Shown here: piece after piece, positions 22,112 through 34,595 of the stretch | Numbering within the stretch: the first letter of the stretch is position 1 | How the letters are laid out: every line of letters starts with the position of its first letter | Origin: Membranipora membranacea | Taxonomy: Eukaryota > Bryozoa > Gymnolaemata > Cheilostomatida > Membraniporidae | DNA: 64,000 nucleotides | Assembly: GCA_914767715.1 (NCBI GenBank) | Contig: OU612069.1 | Coordinates: 27,277,387-27,341,386, forward strand | Direction: 5' to 3' | Notes under the pieces: model-generated | Told to the model about the DNA's origin: nothing | The model's input: the letters and a program-made list of their open reading frames with translations, nothing else | Databases searched by the model: none | Made by a program: the position numbers and the translations under genes

Positions 22112-23062
22112 GCTTTAGCCGAGATAACAGCCATGGGTATCCATTGTTCTACAAGAGAGTCGATTGCCTCATGGCTCAGCGACCGTAAACTCTCCGTCAC
22201 CGTCAATGGTCATCAATCCAATTCACGTACAGTAACCTCTGGGGTGCCCCAGGGAAGCGTTCTTGGTCCGTTATTATTTCTAATCTACATAGACGATATG
22301 CCTTCCCGTATAACATCATGCATGTTAAAGCTTTTCGCCGATGATTCTTTACTATACCGACCAATCGAGAAAAACGCTGATATTGCAACATTCCAGTCCG
22401 ACCTGGATTCCTTAGTTACTTGGTCTAAGGACTCCCAGATCAATTTCAATGTTAAACAATGTCAACACATGCGAATTACTAGACAGCCTCAATCCTCTTA
22501 TCCTGATGTTTATTATATGTCCTCTCAACCAGTAAGCACAGTTAATGAAGTAAAATATCTAGGGGTTATTATAGACGAGATGCTCTCGTTTGATACTCAT
22601 ATTGTAGATATTTGTAGCAGAGCCAACAAAACTCTACTCATGCTTATGCGTAATCTTAAGAAAGCAAGAACAAAAACCCGTCTATTAGCATACAAAACTT
22701 TATGTAGACCAAAACTTGAATATGCCTCCCATACGTGGTCTCTCTATCTATTAAAACATAAAAACCTCATTGAAGCTATTAACAGGAAAGCTTTCCGCTG
22801 GTGCTTTTGTTACAGAAAGTATGATAGCATTAGTCATCACATGTTCGCTAATAACTGGCCCACCTTGGATACAAGGCAGGCCGATCGTGATTTAGATATG
22901 TACATGCGTATACTTTCAGATCAAGCAGCTGTGGACAAAGACAAATATACGCCCCATCAAAGCGAACAGCATGACACTAGACACGGAGCCACTAAGGGTG
23001 TCATCAACACTGACGTGAAGAAGTTCTTCTTCCAAAATAGGGTTTTCAGAGCTGCCGTCTAA
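22112..23062 (+). pseudogene. CR1-like LINE ORF2: remainder of RT
   Basis: Continues the RT after the insertion. Motifs: TSGVPQGSVLGPLLFLIYIDD, LFADDSLLY with the catalytic Asp pair (about 22335-22360), EVKYLGVIIDEMLSFDTHI, and the thumb/C-terminal KTLCRPKLEYASHTWS and AINRKAFRWC blocks. It ends at TAA 23060-23062. The frame is open through the inserted repeat by chance, but the sequence before 22112 is not RT. Confidence 0.85.
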
Positions 23063-25299
23063 CAACATAACAACTCAAAGGTTCTGGTTGCCCGAACCAA
23101 TCATTGGTAACAGCTCCCCCGATTACTCTTGTTGTGCCCTTAGTAAGTCGTGGTAGTCAGCTCGCTACAACTTGCTAATCACCGCTCACAAACTCACTAA
23201 CTCTTATAACACCATACGTTCTGCGTAATATGACTGTACCATATATAATACTAGTATCGCTGCTGTGGAGCCTAGACGCATATCACGATCAAGGAGCGCC
23301 CGCCGCCCACCAGTGATTAATGAACGCAAGAAGGAACGCAAGAACGTTCCTGGTCAGAGTCCAATATGGTTGTGCGATACATATTTAATTTTGTACTGAG
23401 TTACTGTACTCGTATGATTTTTTTCAGTTGTTAACTCAGCTACCTGAAGTGTGACCACAGGCCCCCTGCAGCCCTGCCACGCTCCCTAGATGCCCACAGT
23501 CGGAGTTACAAAAGGCCATTTTGTAACTCTACTGCGCTGTTTCTGCAATGACCACCCTATAGACCTTATATGCAAATATATTTTTTATTTATATTATTAT
23601 TAGGTCTATGGGCCACCATCATAGAATTAAATCTTTGCTACCCTAGCTCACTGATTACAAGATTGAATTGATTAATGGTAGTGTTTCCCAAAATCAGTGT
23701 GCTGTCCTAGGGAAAAAACATGTAGTTGGGTGCTGCTTGGAAAGCAACATTGGAGTGGGATCCAGGCAGCACAGGCAGGCTTTATCCCCAGGGGGTTCAC
23801 TTGACCAAAATGACCCACAAGGCTCAACAGGAAATTCACAGTTTAAGGGCACTTTATGAGCTCACAGGTGCTCCAGAGTGATTTAAAGAAATAGGGTGCT
23901 TTTTCCCAGGTGGACAGAGTATAATAGGTATGAATGTCTATCATCATTGTGCTGTCTCAAAAGACTCACAAAAAGGGTACTGGTTTCATATAGGTTGAAC
24001 GTGAAAAGGGTACCTCCCTGAAATTCTTTCATAGAGTGCTATGGGGGTGTTTCTTGATTTCACTGATGAGCCTAGTGAGTACTTTTCTGGAGAGTGAACC
24101 CCCTGGGACTTCATCTGGTCACAAAAGTAGAGTTTGCGCCGCAGGAGATAATGCAAAAGCCTACTTTGCCACCATGGGACTTTCAACAAGAACGGATCCA
24201 CCCAATGATTAGTTCATTGGTTTACTGGAAACGCACTTTCGCCTGTCTAATGCAAGACCCTTTGCACAATCTCTTGCCGGGCAAAGTCCACTTTGCAGAC
24301 CAGACGAGAAACAGCCTGCCTGAGCTAGGCAGGCTGCAGGCTTGCCAACTCTCTCTCACTTATTGGTTGAGTGGATGCCCCTTCAAACAATAGGATATGC
24401 TATGAGATGAGGCTACGTTGAGTGTGAATGAGTGAGACTACTTATTGCTTCACTTTAAAAGAACAAGGTTCTCACACCTGATTTTATGTACATGTGTGTA
24501 AAAGGATCTTATATTACGTATGTCACTCGCCATCCAATTGAATTGCCACAATTATCACTCCATTGCCCCCACCCCTTCAACCGAGGCTAGCAGGTGTGAA
24601 CCCAAGGTGTCAAGGTCACAGGGTACACTATAAAATATTATACTAATTATAGTTTATTGCCAGTGAGTTTGCTTTGGTTATAGTAGTCAATTCAACCCTT
24701 GTTGTCACCCGTTAATGCTTGACCAACAAAACAGAGCAGCGCTGCTTTGCTTGCTTGTTCTTAGCTGATCAAACCACCTGGGATCATTTTGTTTACGTCT
24801 ACATGCATTATGCCTAGTAGATTATGCTTAACCAAGCCTTCAAAAACACAGGACGGTGTGTCTCTCTGGTGTAGAAAGTGGACTGACTGACTGACTGACA
24901 ACCGAGTTAGGATTTTAGGCACTAGTATGCATTTCTGAAAGTGGAAGAATTTTGGTTCCAAAAGCCAGCTGATTGGATGACCAAGACTGTCCCATTTCAA
25001 AAACTGTTTTCACTTTTTATCCTAGCTACATCTAGGACTGAGAATTTGGGGAAATGGCATTGAAAGATAAATGCACAACAATGTACTTTCATGCTTTTTG
25101 ACACATAACAGCCTAGATTGGGACGAATTGGTGCTGCTGTCTTTATTTCACCATGGTTTTTATATATATAGTGTTTAAGTGTTCCTATTGTGCGATGTAC
25201 AACCTTCCTGCCTAATGTCTGATACGTCAAGATTCCAGGGTGCTCCTCCATTGAGTATCTCAATCATCTGTTCGATTTATAATGTTCCTGTCTAATATC
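23063..25299. other. Intergenic, no gene supported
   Basis: Holds the probable LINE 3' untranslated sequence and unassigned repeats. A short AGCCTGCCT...AGGCAGGCT inverted repeat lies at 24313-24334. Short open stretches on both strands show no domains. Confidence 0.45.
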
Positions 25300-25335
25300 C
25301 CTTAGACCTTGATTCTGGTATTCTTCTTACTCTTT

Positions 25336-25436
25336 TATCCTTCCTGGCTAATACTACGCATTGTTTTATCCTTCCTGTCTAATACTACGCACTCCTTTAT
25401 CCTTCCTGGCTGATACTACGCACTCTCTCTCAGGTC
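25336..25436. repeat. ~35 bp tandem repeat, three units
   Basis: TTATCCTTCCTGGCTAATAC-type unit with CTACGCA repeated three times, near the 3' end of the gypsy element; looser relatives of the unit occur at 25199 and 25280. Confidence 0.65.
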
Positions 25437-25476
25437 CCTAACTGACATGTTCCCTTCCTGTCTTATACTCCTTCTG

Positions 25477-26555
25477 CTATGCCTCCAACCCAACACAAAT
25501 GGTTCTAGTACCACGCATAATCAGGGTTTTTGACCTTCTTAGCATTCCTTGAACTTGGTGGCCTAGGGGTAGTGACTGGATATTCTGTTCTATCTCTATT
25601 CTCTCTTGATCTCCGTTGTTGTCCTTATCTGCTTGACTCTCATCACCACCTTCTGTATCATCCTTCGGCAATATTCATAAATGTTTCCTAGTCCTTCTCA
25701 CAAGTCTTTTGTCTGTCTCAATCCAATAGCTATCAGGCTCTTCGGCCTTGTACTTCCCTATGCCTCTTTTGCCCTTGTCTGTGTGACTATTTCACCCATA
25801 CTGTCTGACCCTCTTGTGAATCTTAGAAATCTGAAGCTCTCCTCGATTTGTCAAAATTCCTCTTCTATCACTCCATTAAAGTAAAATGTGTCTCGTTTTC
25901 TAAAGCCCTCAGTTTCAGAAGCCTTTTGATGCTAGATTGGTAGTTCGTTCTGCATTCTCCTGCCTAATTGCAGCTCGTCTGGTCTGCAGCTGCTCTCTAG
26001 TGGGGTCGTATGCTATGCCATCAGGGCCTTATTCTTATATTCTTCCTTATTTTAAAGTCCTTTAATTGTCTCCACACTCTTCTTTGCCAGACCGTTAGCC
26101 TCATGATGGTGTGGGCTACTAGTAACATGGATAGTGCTATTTTCTTCCATCAAGTCTATCCACTCTTTAGAAACATAACTAGGGCCATTATCCATCCTTA
26201 TCCTATCTGGGGCTCCGTACCTCGCAATAACTGGTTTTAACTTCTTGGCCAATTCCGCCCCTGTTTTTCCACCCATCTCTACTACTTCAATCCACCGGGA
26301 GTAGTAGTCAACAAATAAAGCGTAAACCTTCACTCTAAACTCGAACAAATCTGACGCTACATGACTCCAAGATCATTCTGGCAGCTCGGTTTGGTGTAAT
26401 GGAAGATTCCTCATTCGTCTTAATTTAATAAATTTAGGGCATTCTTCTACTATCTCAATAATCTCCTTTCTTGTAGACGGCCACCACACCGAGTCTTGAC
26501 TCCTGCGATACGTTTTGACCATACCCTGGTGACCGGAATGTAAGCGCAGCAGCAT
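25477..26555 (-). pseudogene. Ty3/gypsy integrase and C-terminal tail
   Basis: The zinc-binding part (26555-26375) has HSGHQGMVKTYRR and the WWPSTRKEI block, with the second Cys of its CxxC replaced. The DDE core (26348-26052) shows FVDYYSRWIEV and MDNGPSYVS with the two Asp, but the position of the catalytic Glu in the ...HHEANGLA block is occupied by Lys-Lys, so strand transfer should be abolished. The tail at 25671-25477 ends in an RRSK-rich region usual for gypsy integrases. A stop separates the zinc and core parts. Confidence 0.8.
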
Positions 26556-27239
26556 GTCCTCTCACATTGCTGTAAGAATGTACAGTCTGGAGTTCATGAC
26601 AATCATGCCGTCTTTCTCACTCAGAAGATCCATGTTGTCCTTCACCTTCTTCAGCTCTCCCTTTACTGTTTTCGGCCACCCCTCTTTCATAGCCTACAAA
26701 ATCTCCTGATAATCTTCATCTCCCTTGGCGTGTCTGCTTATCTCTTCCACCAACGCATCTCCTTCTGCAGATATCTTTGTCTTAATGTGCATTTCCACCT
26801 TTGCTATCCTAGCCTTGAAAGTAAATCAGCAATAAACATTTTAATCCCAGGTGTATGGTATATTTTATAGTTGTATCTCATAAGTCTCATATTAAATCGT
26901 TGAATCCTCAGCGGCAGTTTTGACAAATCTTTAGACCCAAGCAGAGGAATCTATGGCTTGTGGTCTCTATCTGCTTCAAAATGTCTTCCAACTAGATAAA
27001 AGTCAAGTTTTCCACATGCCCATGTGATCGCCAGGGCCTCCTTCCCTTCTCTTACTCTGTGACCTTTATTATAGTCTTACAAAGCCAACATCGAAGAAGA
27101 TGTTATCAGCTCCTTAACTTCATCAAAACTCCTCTGATGTATCTCTAGCCATATCCAATCATTCTTTTTCCTGTCTAATTCTCTCAGAGGCACCTCCACT
27201 TCTGATATGAGAGGGCTGAATCTACCCAAGTAGTTGACC

Positions 27240-28081
27240 ATGGCTAAAAATCTAGGTTAGCCCTTCCTGTCAGTCGGTGCTGGCATCTTGCTGATGGCCC
27301 CTTCCTTTTCTGGATCCACTCCTATACCTTTCTTAGACAGTATGTGCCCCAGAAACTTCACTTCCTGAACTCTGAATACACACTTCTCTTTGTTCAATGT
27401 CATCCCTGCTTCTTCGACTTTCTTCAAAACCTCCGCTAATCTTATATCATGCTCCTCCTTGCTCTTTCCAACAACCAAAATATCGTCCATCATACACACC
27501 TCTCCTGTTAGTCCCTCTAATATTTTGTTCATTTGCCTTTGGAAAAATTCCGGTGCAGCAGAAATTCCAAAGGCATTTTCAGGTATTGATAACGACCAAA
27601 AGGTGTTAAAAGTGTTATACTCACTTGACTCCTCTGCCAAATAAATCTCCCAGAATCCTGAGTTTGCATCGATCTTGCTAAAGTATCGACTGCCTTCTTA
27701 CGATGCAAGGGTGTCATCTAGATGGGGTAATGGATATGTCTCCCTCATCACACTCTTATTCAGTTGGGTCAGATCAAGGCATATTCTGACCTTCCCATTA
27801 TACACTTAGGGCCTACCACCATGCCGGAACACCAAGAAGTGGATTTCTCGACCTTCTCTATAACACCCATCTTCTCCATTCTTTTTAACTCATCCTTTGT
27901 GGCCTTTCTTATTCCTATAGGTAACCTTCCTGGGATGTTCAAGCACAACGGATTTGTGCCCTCCTGTATCTTTATCTTGAACACATCAGGTAATACTTCC
28001 AATTTACCAAATAACTTAGGATGTTTCAACCCTACCTCCTCGCTAATGCTCCTTATTGTCTTCACTGGTTTGAACTTATGA
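27240..28081 (-). pseudogene. Ty3/gypsy reverse transcriptase
   Basis: The first part (28065-27769) holds a PGRLPIGIRKATKDELKRM start and the KMGVIEKVEKSTSWCSGMVV block. The palm follows at 27640-27257 with AFGISAAPEFFQRQM, the catalytic CMMDDILV (about 27479-27493; the Tyr of YxDD is Met) and KEKCVFRVQEVKFLGH. The LTR-type RT reading is clear. The RNase H beyond 27240 is too decayed to place motifs. Frameshifts and stops between blocks rule out a full product. Confidence 0.8.
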
Positions 28082-28239
28082 ATCTCTGGCTGTGCCCCTC
28101 ATAGGATGTATGCTTTGCATCTTACTTATTGACCCCATGAAGGGGAAGGTAAGCCTTGAAGTGAATCCGTAATTTACTCCCATCTGCTACTATAAAATCA
28201 AGTCTAGTTTGGCTCATATCTAATCCTATCCTCTGCGCC

Positions 28240-28952
28240 GTCTCCCTGTTATAATAACTGTCACATCCGCTCCAGTATCCACAATGAATTTAACCATCTT
28301 CTTAGAAGATCACAGCTTGATTTCAAATTCATTGTCTTTCTTCCTTCCCCCTAGTCATAGCATTTCATCGCTGGAGTATTCTGCTACAGCATTTATCTTT
28401 CCTTTTCCTGTTTCTCTGCCTGAAAAATTTAGCCATGTGCGAAGGGTCCCCACACATGTAATATTTTGGGGCCTCCCTTTGACTACTATTTTCTCCTTTC
28501 TCATTCCTCACCTTCTCCGCACACGATTTGTAATCATGACCCCCGTAGCGTCCACATTTCCAAGAATCCCGGTCTCTACCCCGGCCTCTGCTCCCACCGC
28601 GATATCTGAATCCTGAACTAAATTTACTTACTCCAACCCTGTCTATATATGCTTGCTCTTTACCAACTGTAGAGTTCTCCTTACTAATTTCAACTAGGTC
28701 AACTTCTGAAGCAGGCTCATATTCTCCTGACATGATAATTTTGGCCGCAGTCTGGGCTGATTCATATCTACTGCACATGTTTTTCACCTCGGCTAAAGTT
28801 AACTCCTTTTTCAACAGCAGCTCACCTCTGTTCTTAACTACATGCATTCCCTTGTTCATCTCTCCAATCCGCCCCATCTGCATGTACTGCCACTCCTTTC
28901 TACCCTTTCTATATACTTGTCTAATATCTCCTCTCGCCTCTGCTCCATACAC
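28240..28952 (-). pseudogene. Ty3/gypsy gag and protease start
   Basis: Gag C-terminal half (28952-28365) with an Arg/Gly-rich stretch (RYRGGSRGRGRDRD) and two zinc knuckles of C-x2-C-x4-H-x4-C type. Both have lost a Cys: the first has Tyr at the second position, the second ends in Phe. Just downstream in another frame (about 28300-28240) is the protease motif FIVDTGADVTV with its catalytic Asp. Matches the nucleocapsid/protease junction of gypsy elements; function is lost. Confidence 0.7.
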
Positions 28953-29111
28953 AAGAACCTGTGTCTGGTCGCGACTATGTTCTTTCTGCTTGCAAAATGG
29001 TTGTCAAACATGATCAATGTCGGTTATTGATTCACAGACCTCAATATTCCTCTCTCTCAAATATAGCATCTTCTGCAACCAAATAGATCAATATCTTCAC
29101 TAATACTCTCT

Positions 29112-29129
29112 AGTTAACTTCTGGTACCA
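29112..29129 (-). other. Possible tRNA primer-binding site
   Basis: On the minus strand TGGTACCAGAAGTTAA follows AATAAACTACA directly, as a primer-binding site follows an LTR end (CA). It resembles the TGGTATCAGAGC sites complementary to initiator Met tRNA. The LTR it implies would extend right of 29130 but could not be confirmed. Confidence 0.45.
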
Positions 29130-29444
29130 TGTAGTTTATTCAAACTTACATGAGGTATGCTGAGATGTTATTTTTTAGAACAGAAGCTGATGAGTAAAAA
29201 TAAACCAATAATGAAAATAGTGGAGTTTGAGAGATTTTTCAGTTACAGTGCTTTGTCAGCGCAGTATAGCTAGCCAAACTAAACTCTAGCTTAAATTTCC
29301 TCATTTAGGGAATAAATGAAACATTGCATTTTATGACAGGGTGAGTTAGTGGTACTTGAAGGCAAATGAACGACCAGTATTTAAAGCAGTCTGTATCCCA
29401 ACTACCTGTTTTACAACTGTGTAATGCTTATTTTATATTGACAG

Positions 29445-29677
29445 GTTACGAGCTCACTATCCTGTCTGCCCCTCGGTCGATGCAGGCTACAGCTATGGGT
29501 ATGTTTTACGCAATTTATGGCATCGGAGGTGTTGTTGTTATGGTTGTTTACAATTCTGGAGAAGGATTAACAGAGGAGCACTACTATATTGGTATTGGAT
29601 TAAACCTAATAAGCATTGCAGTACTAGGAGTTATGGAGAAGAAAATAGGGCTTGGGCTGGATGAACGCTGCATTTGA
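29445..29677 (+). pseudogene. SLC15/POT transporter copy 3, last exon only
   Basis: After the acceptor TTGACAG (to 29444) the exon reads YELTILSAPRSMQATAMGMFY and runs to TGA 29675-29677, 233 nt against 224 and 221 in copies 1 and 2. The acceptor phase (two leftover bases) is the same as in both. Two predicted helices follow, then a basic GLGLDE tail. No homologous upstream exon was found; the preceding 4 kb is Ty3/gypsy. It may be a remnant, or be joined to exons left of the transposons that I could not see. Confidence 0.7.
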
Positions 29678-32600
29678 TTTAATTATGCAATCTATTTGGT
29701 TACTTTTGGATGAAACTTTGTTTCAAATAATTTCTAATTTTTTTATTTTAAGACAGAAAGGAAGATGAGCGCTTGACTGAGGGAAACCAAATGTTTTATT
29801 TGTTTGTCGAAAGAAAAAATAATAAAGTGCTAATGCAACTTGTACTAAAAAAACATACTGTTAGCAATTGTCGATTCCCGATGAGAAAAACCACGCCAAC
29901 ACTTTTCTATATATTTAGTTCATATAGTAATCAATACATAATGTGTTTGGATATACATGCATATCATTTTCGAAGTTAAGATCATTTTGTTGTGTGGTGC
30001 TCTGTTATTGCCTCAAAATAAAGTTTATTATGAAAAAATCTTTCCCAGGTTGGTCCTGTGTTTGGGTAGAATAAAAGGACCCGTTACTACAGAAAATAAT
30101 AAAGAAAATAGCAAACTTTTTATCCATGGCTACTCTACAATTTGTTAAGACGGACCTGAACCTGGCAAACAACTTCTGTGCCGCAAATCCCCAAGCTGTA
30201 TACAATAATTGTCTTGAGCCTCTAAATATATTATATGGATCAAACCTTTTGATCAGGAGATTGCAGTAATCCACAGAGCTGGGGGATCACTCCACTAAGC
30301 ACAAGTAGCTGAAGGTGCTCTTTATAAGCTTTTAGTAGAATAGCGTCCAGAATCCAGGCAAATGATGCTGATGGCTCGTGGAAAATCATGATGGTGAAGA
30401 ACAATTATCTAACCAGTGGTTGCATTTTTGCAATGTATGGTTCTTGCTAGCCTGTCTTAACATGCTTTGTTCGGTGGGTGGGGGGGGGGGAACACATCTT
30501 GTCAACTCTTGCACTGCTCGATTTCGAGCAGCCGATGTCAAATATTGTCTTCCCTTGCAATCGGGTAGATTACTTCTTTATCACACTAATCAATTTATAT
30601 AGGAAAATCAGTGGAAAGGGAGTTGTGTTTCAGGAACACAACAATTTGTTTGTAAATCAAAATAACACCTGTATGTGTCGAAGGTCCTTGCATATAACCA
30701 TAACAGATACAAATCATCACCAGGCATAGTGTGTACACAACTCATGTTTAACTCTTTAGACTTATCAATCATATCATCAAGACCACATTTGATTTCATTT
30801 CGTGTTTTGTGCTGTTTTGGCTAGTCTGGGCTTCTGACCAATCGTTGGGGGACGTGTCAGTATACTCTGCAGGTATTTGAAAATTTCACTGTGATGTTGT
30901 TTATTATAGCTATATTACTCTTTGTATGGTGTTGTCTAGCCTGTGTACCAGCTGTGTAGAATTGCACTGCTGCATAACATGTGCACACTGTTTTTATTTC
31001 TGTTCTGGCTATGTCATTTGTTGTTTGTTTCGAATTTGACTGGCATGGTAAGACAACTCCGCACTATAGCAAACCCAAACTCATAAGGCCAATCAAAGCA
31101 AATCCACAACTCAAGCAAGAGGGTCTAATACTAAATTGCACAAGTTTTGGCCTGTTTAGATAGAGGAGAGGTAGATGAATGACGTTGACTATTTAAAGTC
31201 TTAACTCAGACCAGAGTAACCCAGTAACCAGTGGTAAAACTCATTAATCAGAAGCTGTACAGAAGCTGGTGTGCTTAGTACATTACTCAAACTGAACAGT
31301 GCCTGTAACAGTAATAACAACATGAGGGTTAACATAGGGTTTTATAAGTAGATGCTATAAGGTTCTTTTTTTTTAACGGGCACGGAACGATAAATCATTA
31401 CTTTCTCGATGTGACCTTTCTGCCTGTAATATTTATCAAACTAACACTCTCCTGGGAAGGCTATGAAACTGCATTATGAGTCACTCATGTTAAATCTATT
31501 CATGTCTCTCTTATCAGACAAAGAAACTAATTACACACTGTTAACTAAACATACACCTCTGGGTGAAAGTAGCAATTTTATAACACTTGATTTTTAAATG
31601 TTCTAAACAGTAGAATTTTGTCTCGCCTAACAAATTATGTGTATGAGATGTATAACCATCAAGTTGTATCAGAGAGAGATAGATAGCCTACTTCCAAGAG
31701 GACGATACCATCATGAGAGGTGAGGGTCCTCTTCATATATCGGATCAGTTCTCAGACTAGTAGTTGATTACAGAACTGTATATCTGAGCTAGTGGATATG
31801 TTGTTGATTATTCTGATCAGATCAGATCTTACACATTATACTACATAAGAAGATGTGCATCAACCTGTACAATTCGAAAAACAGCTGAGAAATGCCTTAA
31901 TTTGTAAGCAGGAGTTATCTACTCGCAGTGACCAAGGGCACAACTCCTATATTTATGACAGCTTGTAAGTTATAGATTAAGTATGATTCAACTTGCCAGA
32001 CATTGGAGAGAAACTAGCGTTGGCTTATGAGTAGAACGTATGCCTCTAGAATGCAGGCAAATTGAATCTAATTTGGTAGGATAGTATTCACTGATATTTT
32101 AGTTTCAGTGGAAAGCTCAAGCGAAGGAGGGCACTTCAATACACAAGGGTCGTACATCACAGGAAAGCTGAAATGTCGCAGAATCATAACGCTCTTGATA
32201 ATGATTTGCTTGTCTTAAGTAATTTCAAGGCCAAGGCATTGGTAAGCTATGGGAATGCTGAAAGATAAACAAGTTCAGTGATCACAGTTAATTAGAGACG
32301 GCAAGTACACCCCCTGCTTGAGTTCCCCAAGGATTCGTTTTATCTTCACACACACAGCTGTAGGTGGCTGTACCTCCTCACTTTTAACAGCAGAAGAGAA
32401 CAATGACATGAGCATAGACCAGCTTGTCTCCTCATCTCCCTACATATACACGGATTCGCAGGTGCGCGGGAACATGGGTACATAGATACACGGATACAAA
32501 GGTACACAGGTACACGGATACACGAGAACACAGGTACATACGGGTACACAGGTACGTACGAATACACAGGGATACGTATGGACACACAAACTCACTAGTT

Positions 32601-33017
32601 ATCTCAGATAGACATATACAACTGTGCTTAACACATTTCCGCTCCTTTTGGACTATTACAAAAATTTGTGATCGCAGGGAATAATTAGGATAAATACCCA
32701 AAACTAAACAGCTATATCAACGAAACAGTGCTCCATCGAATATGAGATAGTCATATGACATCATCATATTGGTCAGTTATCAATTATCAATAATGATGAA
32801 GTAGTTTGGGATATTTAATTTAGGTATAAAATTAAAAAGGCTTCAAATCAAGATAGAATCAAAGTCTATTGAAAAGGTTATTTTTACCAAAAGGCTCTGC
32901 ACGGCAAGAGAGATTTTTGACTAACTCATTTAAACCACTCAACCTCAGCACTATAGATATATCTTAGTTCAAAGGTCCAAAGATCACAATCTATAACCTT
33001 ATATCTAATTCACCTAC
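29678..33017. other. Long stretch without recognised genes
   Basis: Open stretches at 29773-30148, 30005-30274 (-), 30378-30729 and 30981-31163 have no domains. A poly-G run lies near 30479-30490. Apart from the minisatellite at 32447-32590 nothing is supported. Confidence 0.5.
32447..32590. repeat. Degenerate GGTACACA minisatellite
   Basis: Words of the type GGTACACAGG, GGATACACG and GGTACGTACG recur about every 9-12 bp. The Tyr/Arg/Val-repetitive open frames on both strands here are by-products of this repeat. Confidence 0.7.
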
Positions 33018-33232
33018 CTGTGAGTCTTTATGACAGACAAACTGTTGTACTAGAGGTAAGATGAGTTTCAGTGAGCTCTCAGTAAGCGCTGGACTATCAC
33101 ACCTACATATATTTAGTATGGCCCAGGATATATCTCTGGTATAAATTGCGTTGTCATAGTATAGGCAGGCATCGACTAAAGCTCTCACTATTTCATCATG
33201 CATCACAAGCTCTCTATACTCACCGCTCTCAC
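33018..33232 (-). CDS. Importin-alpha-like ARM-repeat exon
   Basis: A single exon with good sites: acceptor ATAACAG at 33239-33233, donor CAG|GTAGGT at 33018/33017. It encodes GESGEYRELVMHDEIVRALV, then a RDISWAILNICRCDSPAL block and LPLVQQFVCHKDSQ. The order, a GDSxxxRDxVL-like ARM start followed by the TWxLSNLCRG-like second ARM helix and the LP.L..L..H.D connector, is that of karyopherin/importin-alpha, the nuclear-import adaptor. The conserved second-repeat Trp of the NLS-binding groove is present (ISWAIL). Neighbouring exons were not found, so the gene may be spread over long introns or be an isolated remnant. Confidence 0.6.
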
Positions 33233-33589
33233 CTGTTATATGAAATAATCACATTTGTGATGACCAATCTTTCAGAATGAATTTGGTTCACTGAGTAGAT
33301 TCTCTCATGCATAATTTCATGGGAACTTATTGAAACCTCAATTCACCCAGACCTTTCTATGTTGACATTATCTCGATGCTCCAGCTGCCGACAATAGAGA
33401 CACTTTTAACTGACTTGAGCAGTAGCTACTATCACAACATCACAAACAGCACCAACCATCCACATTTTGGCATCATGTACCCCTGTCTGCCGAACCTCTA
33501 AATATGTAAATAGCTTTTTTTATAAATAAGCTTCATAATTACATGTTATGTGCTCAATGTGTCACAAATACATTTTTATCATGATTTTT

Positions 33590-34495
33590 ATTCCAGCAAA
33601 GCATTTGACTGTGTGAGCAATGATTTTTTTCTGAGTTAGCTAAAGACATTCAATATTAGTGGTTTCTCACTTCAGATTATCAAATTGTTCCTCAGAAGTT
33701 GTCATCAGTTGGTCTCTTTGAATGGAACACTCTCCAAAACTCTTCTGATTAAAGTGGGTGTTCCCCAGGGTTCGATTCTTGCCCCCACCTTATTTCAGAT
33801 ATTTATAGATGATATTCAGCATCTCCCTGTATTGTCGACCTCATATGCACATGCAGATGACACTGTTTTTGTCTGTGGTCACAGCAATGCTCATTCTTCG
33901 GAGAGAATGTGCAACAACAGTCTTTTGAACATATCTGATTGGTGTCAGGCAAACAAGATGACATATAATGACAAAAAGTCTCACTTTTTATGCTTCAAAA
34001 GTGAGGGACTAAACTAAATTTTCTATTCTGAACAAAACATTACAGGAATCAGACGAGACTAAAACTTTTTGGTTTCACAATCTCTAAAACTTTAACTTGG
34101 AACAGTCAAGTAGATAATTTGATATCATTAGTAAACAAGAAAACTTGTCCTCTGCGTCTGTGCAGACGTTTTCTCATCACATTCTCTTTGTTTAATGCAA
34201 AAAGACTGTAAAAAGAGTCGTTGCCGATGTCAACTTTTAGCCTCCTGTACTTTCATTAACAACAGATCTGTGTAAGAGATTTTCTATTTTTCCATCACCC
34301 ACATTACACAAATATTTTTGTTCTTTTTATGTTTTTAACTCTCTATCAAGATTTATTAGACAATCAAATACTCCATCAACTTTTAAAAGATAACTTATCA
34401 ATTATATCTCCATCAACTATTAGCTCAATTCACATACCTTTACAATTTTTTTCTTAAGGATGATTAAGATGCCAATAAAAGTATTAAAAAAAAGT
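33590..34495 (+). pseudogene. LINE RT fragment and 3' tail
   Basis: RT palm with KAFDCVS (about 33598), VGVPQGSILAPTLFQIFIDD, YAHADDTVF (Asp pair kept) and DWCQANKM, ending at a stop near 34017, then decayed sequence. The 3' end has GATGCCAATAAAAGTATT near 34470, almost the same as the tail of the LINE at 56.0-60.5 kb (60449 onward). With the similar RT, this places both in one family. Confidence 0.75.
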
Positions 34496-34595
34496 TAATA
34501 TATTGCGGCATTCTAAACATTGCAAATGCAGAAGTTATATTTGTCTTATCAACTACTGATATCAGGGGTGAGTGCGACATTGCTTGGCTCAGGTC

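Larger units (their letters stand above)
25300..29129 (-). mobile_element. Ty3/gypsy retrotransposon, degenerate
   Basis: Minus-strand order from the right: primer-binding-like site, gag, protease, RT, degenerate RNase H, integrase and a basic C-terminal tail. Integrase after RT-RNase H is the Ty3/gypsy order. Reading frames are split by many shifts and stops. No pair of LTRs could be matched by eye, so the ends are approximate. Confidence 0.8.

Noticed and set aside
32346-32701. Overlapping open frames on both strands rich in Tyr, Arg and Val
   Set aside because: Produced by the GGTACACA minisatellite.
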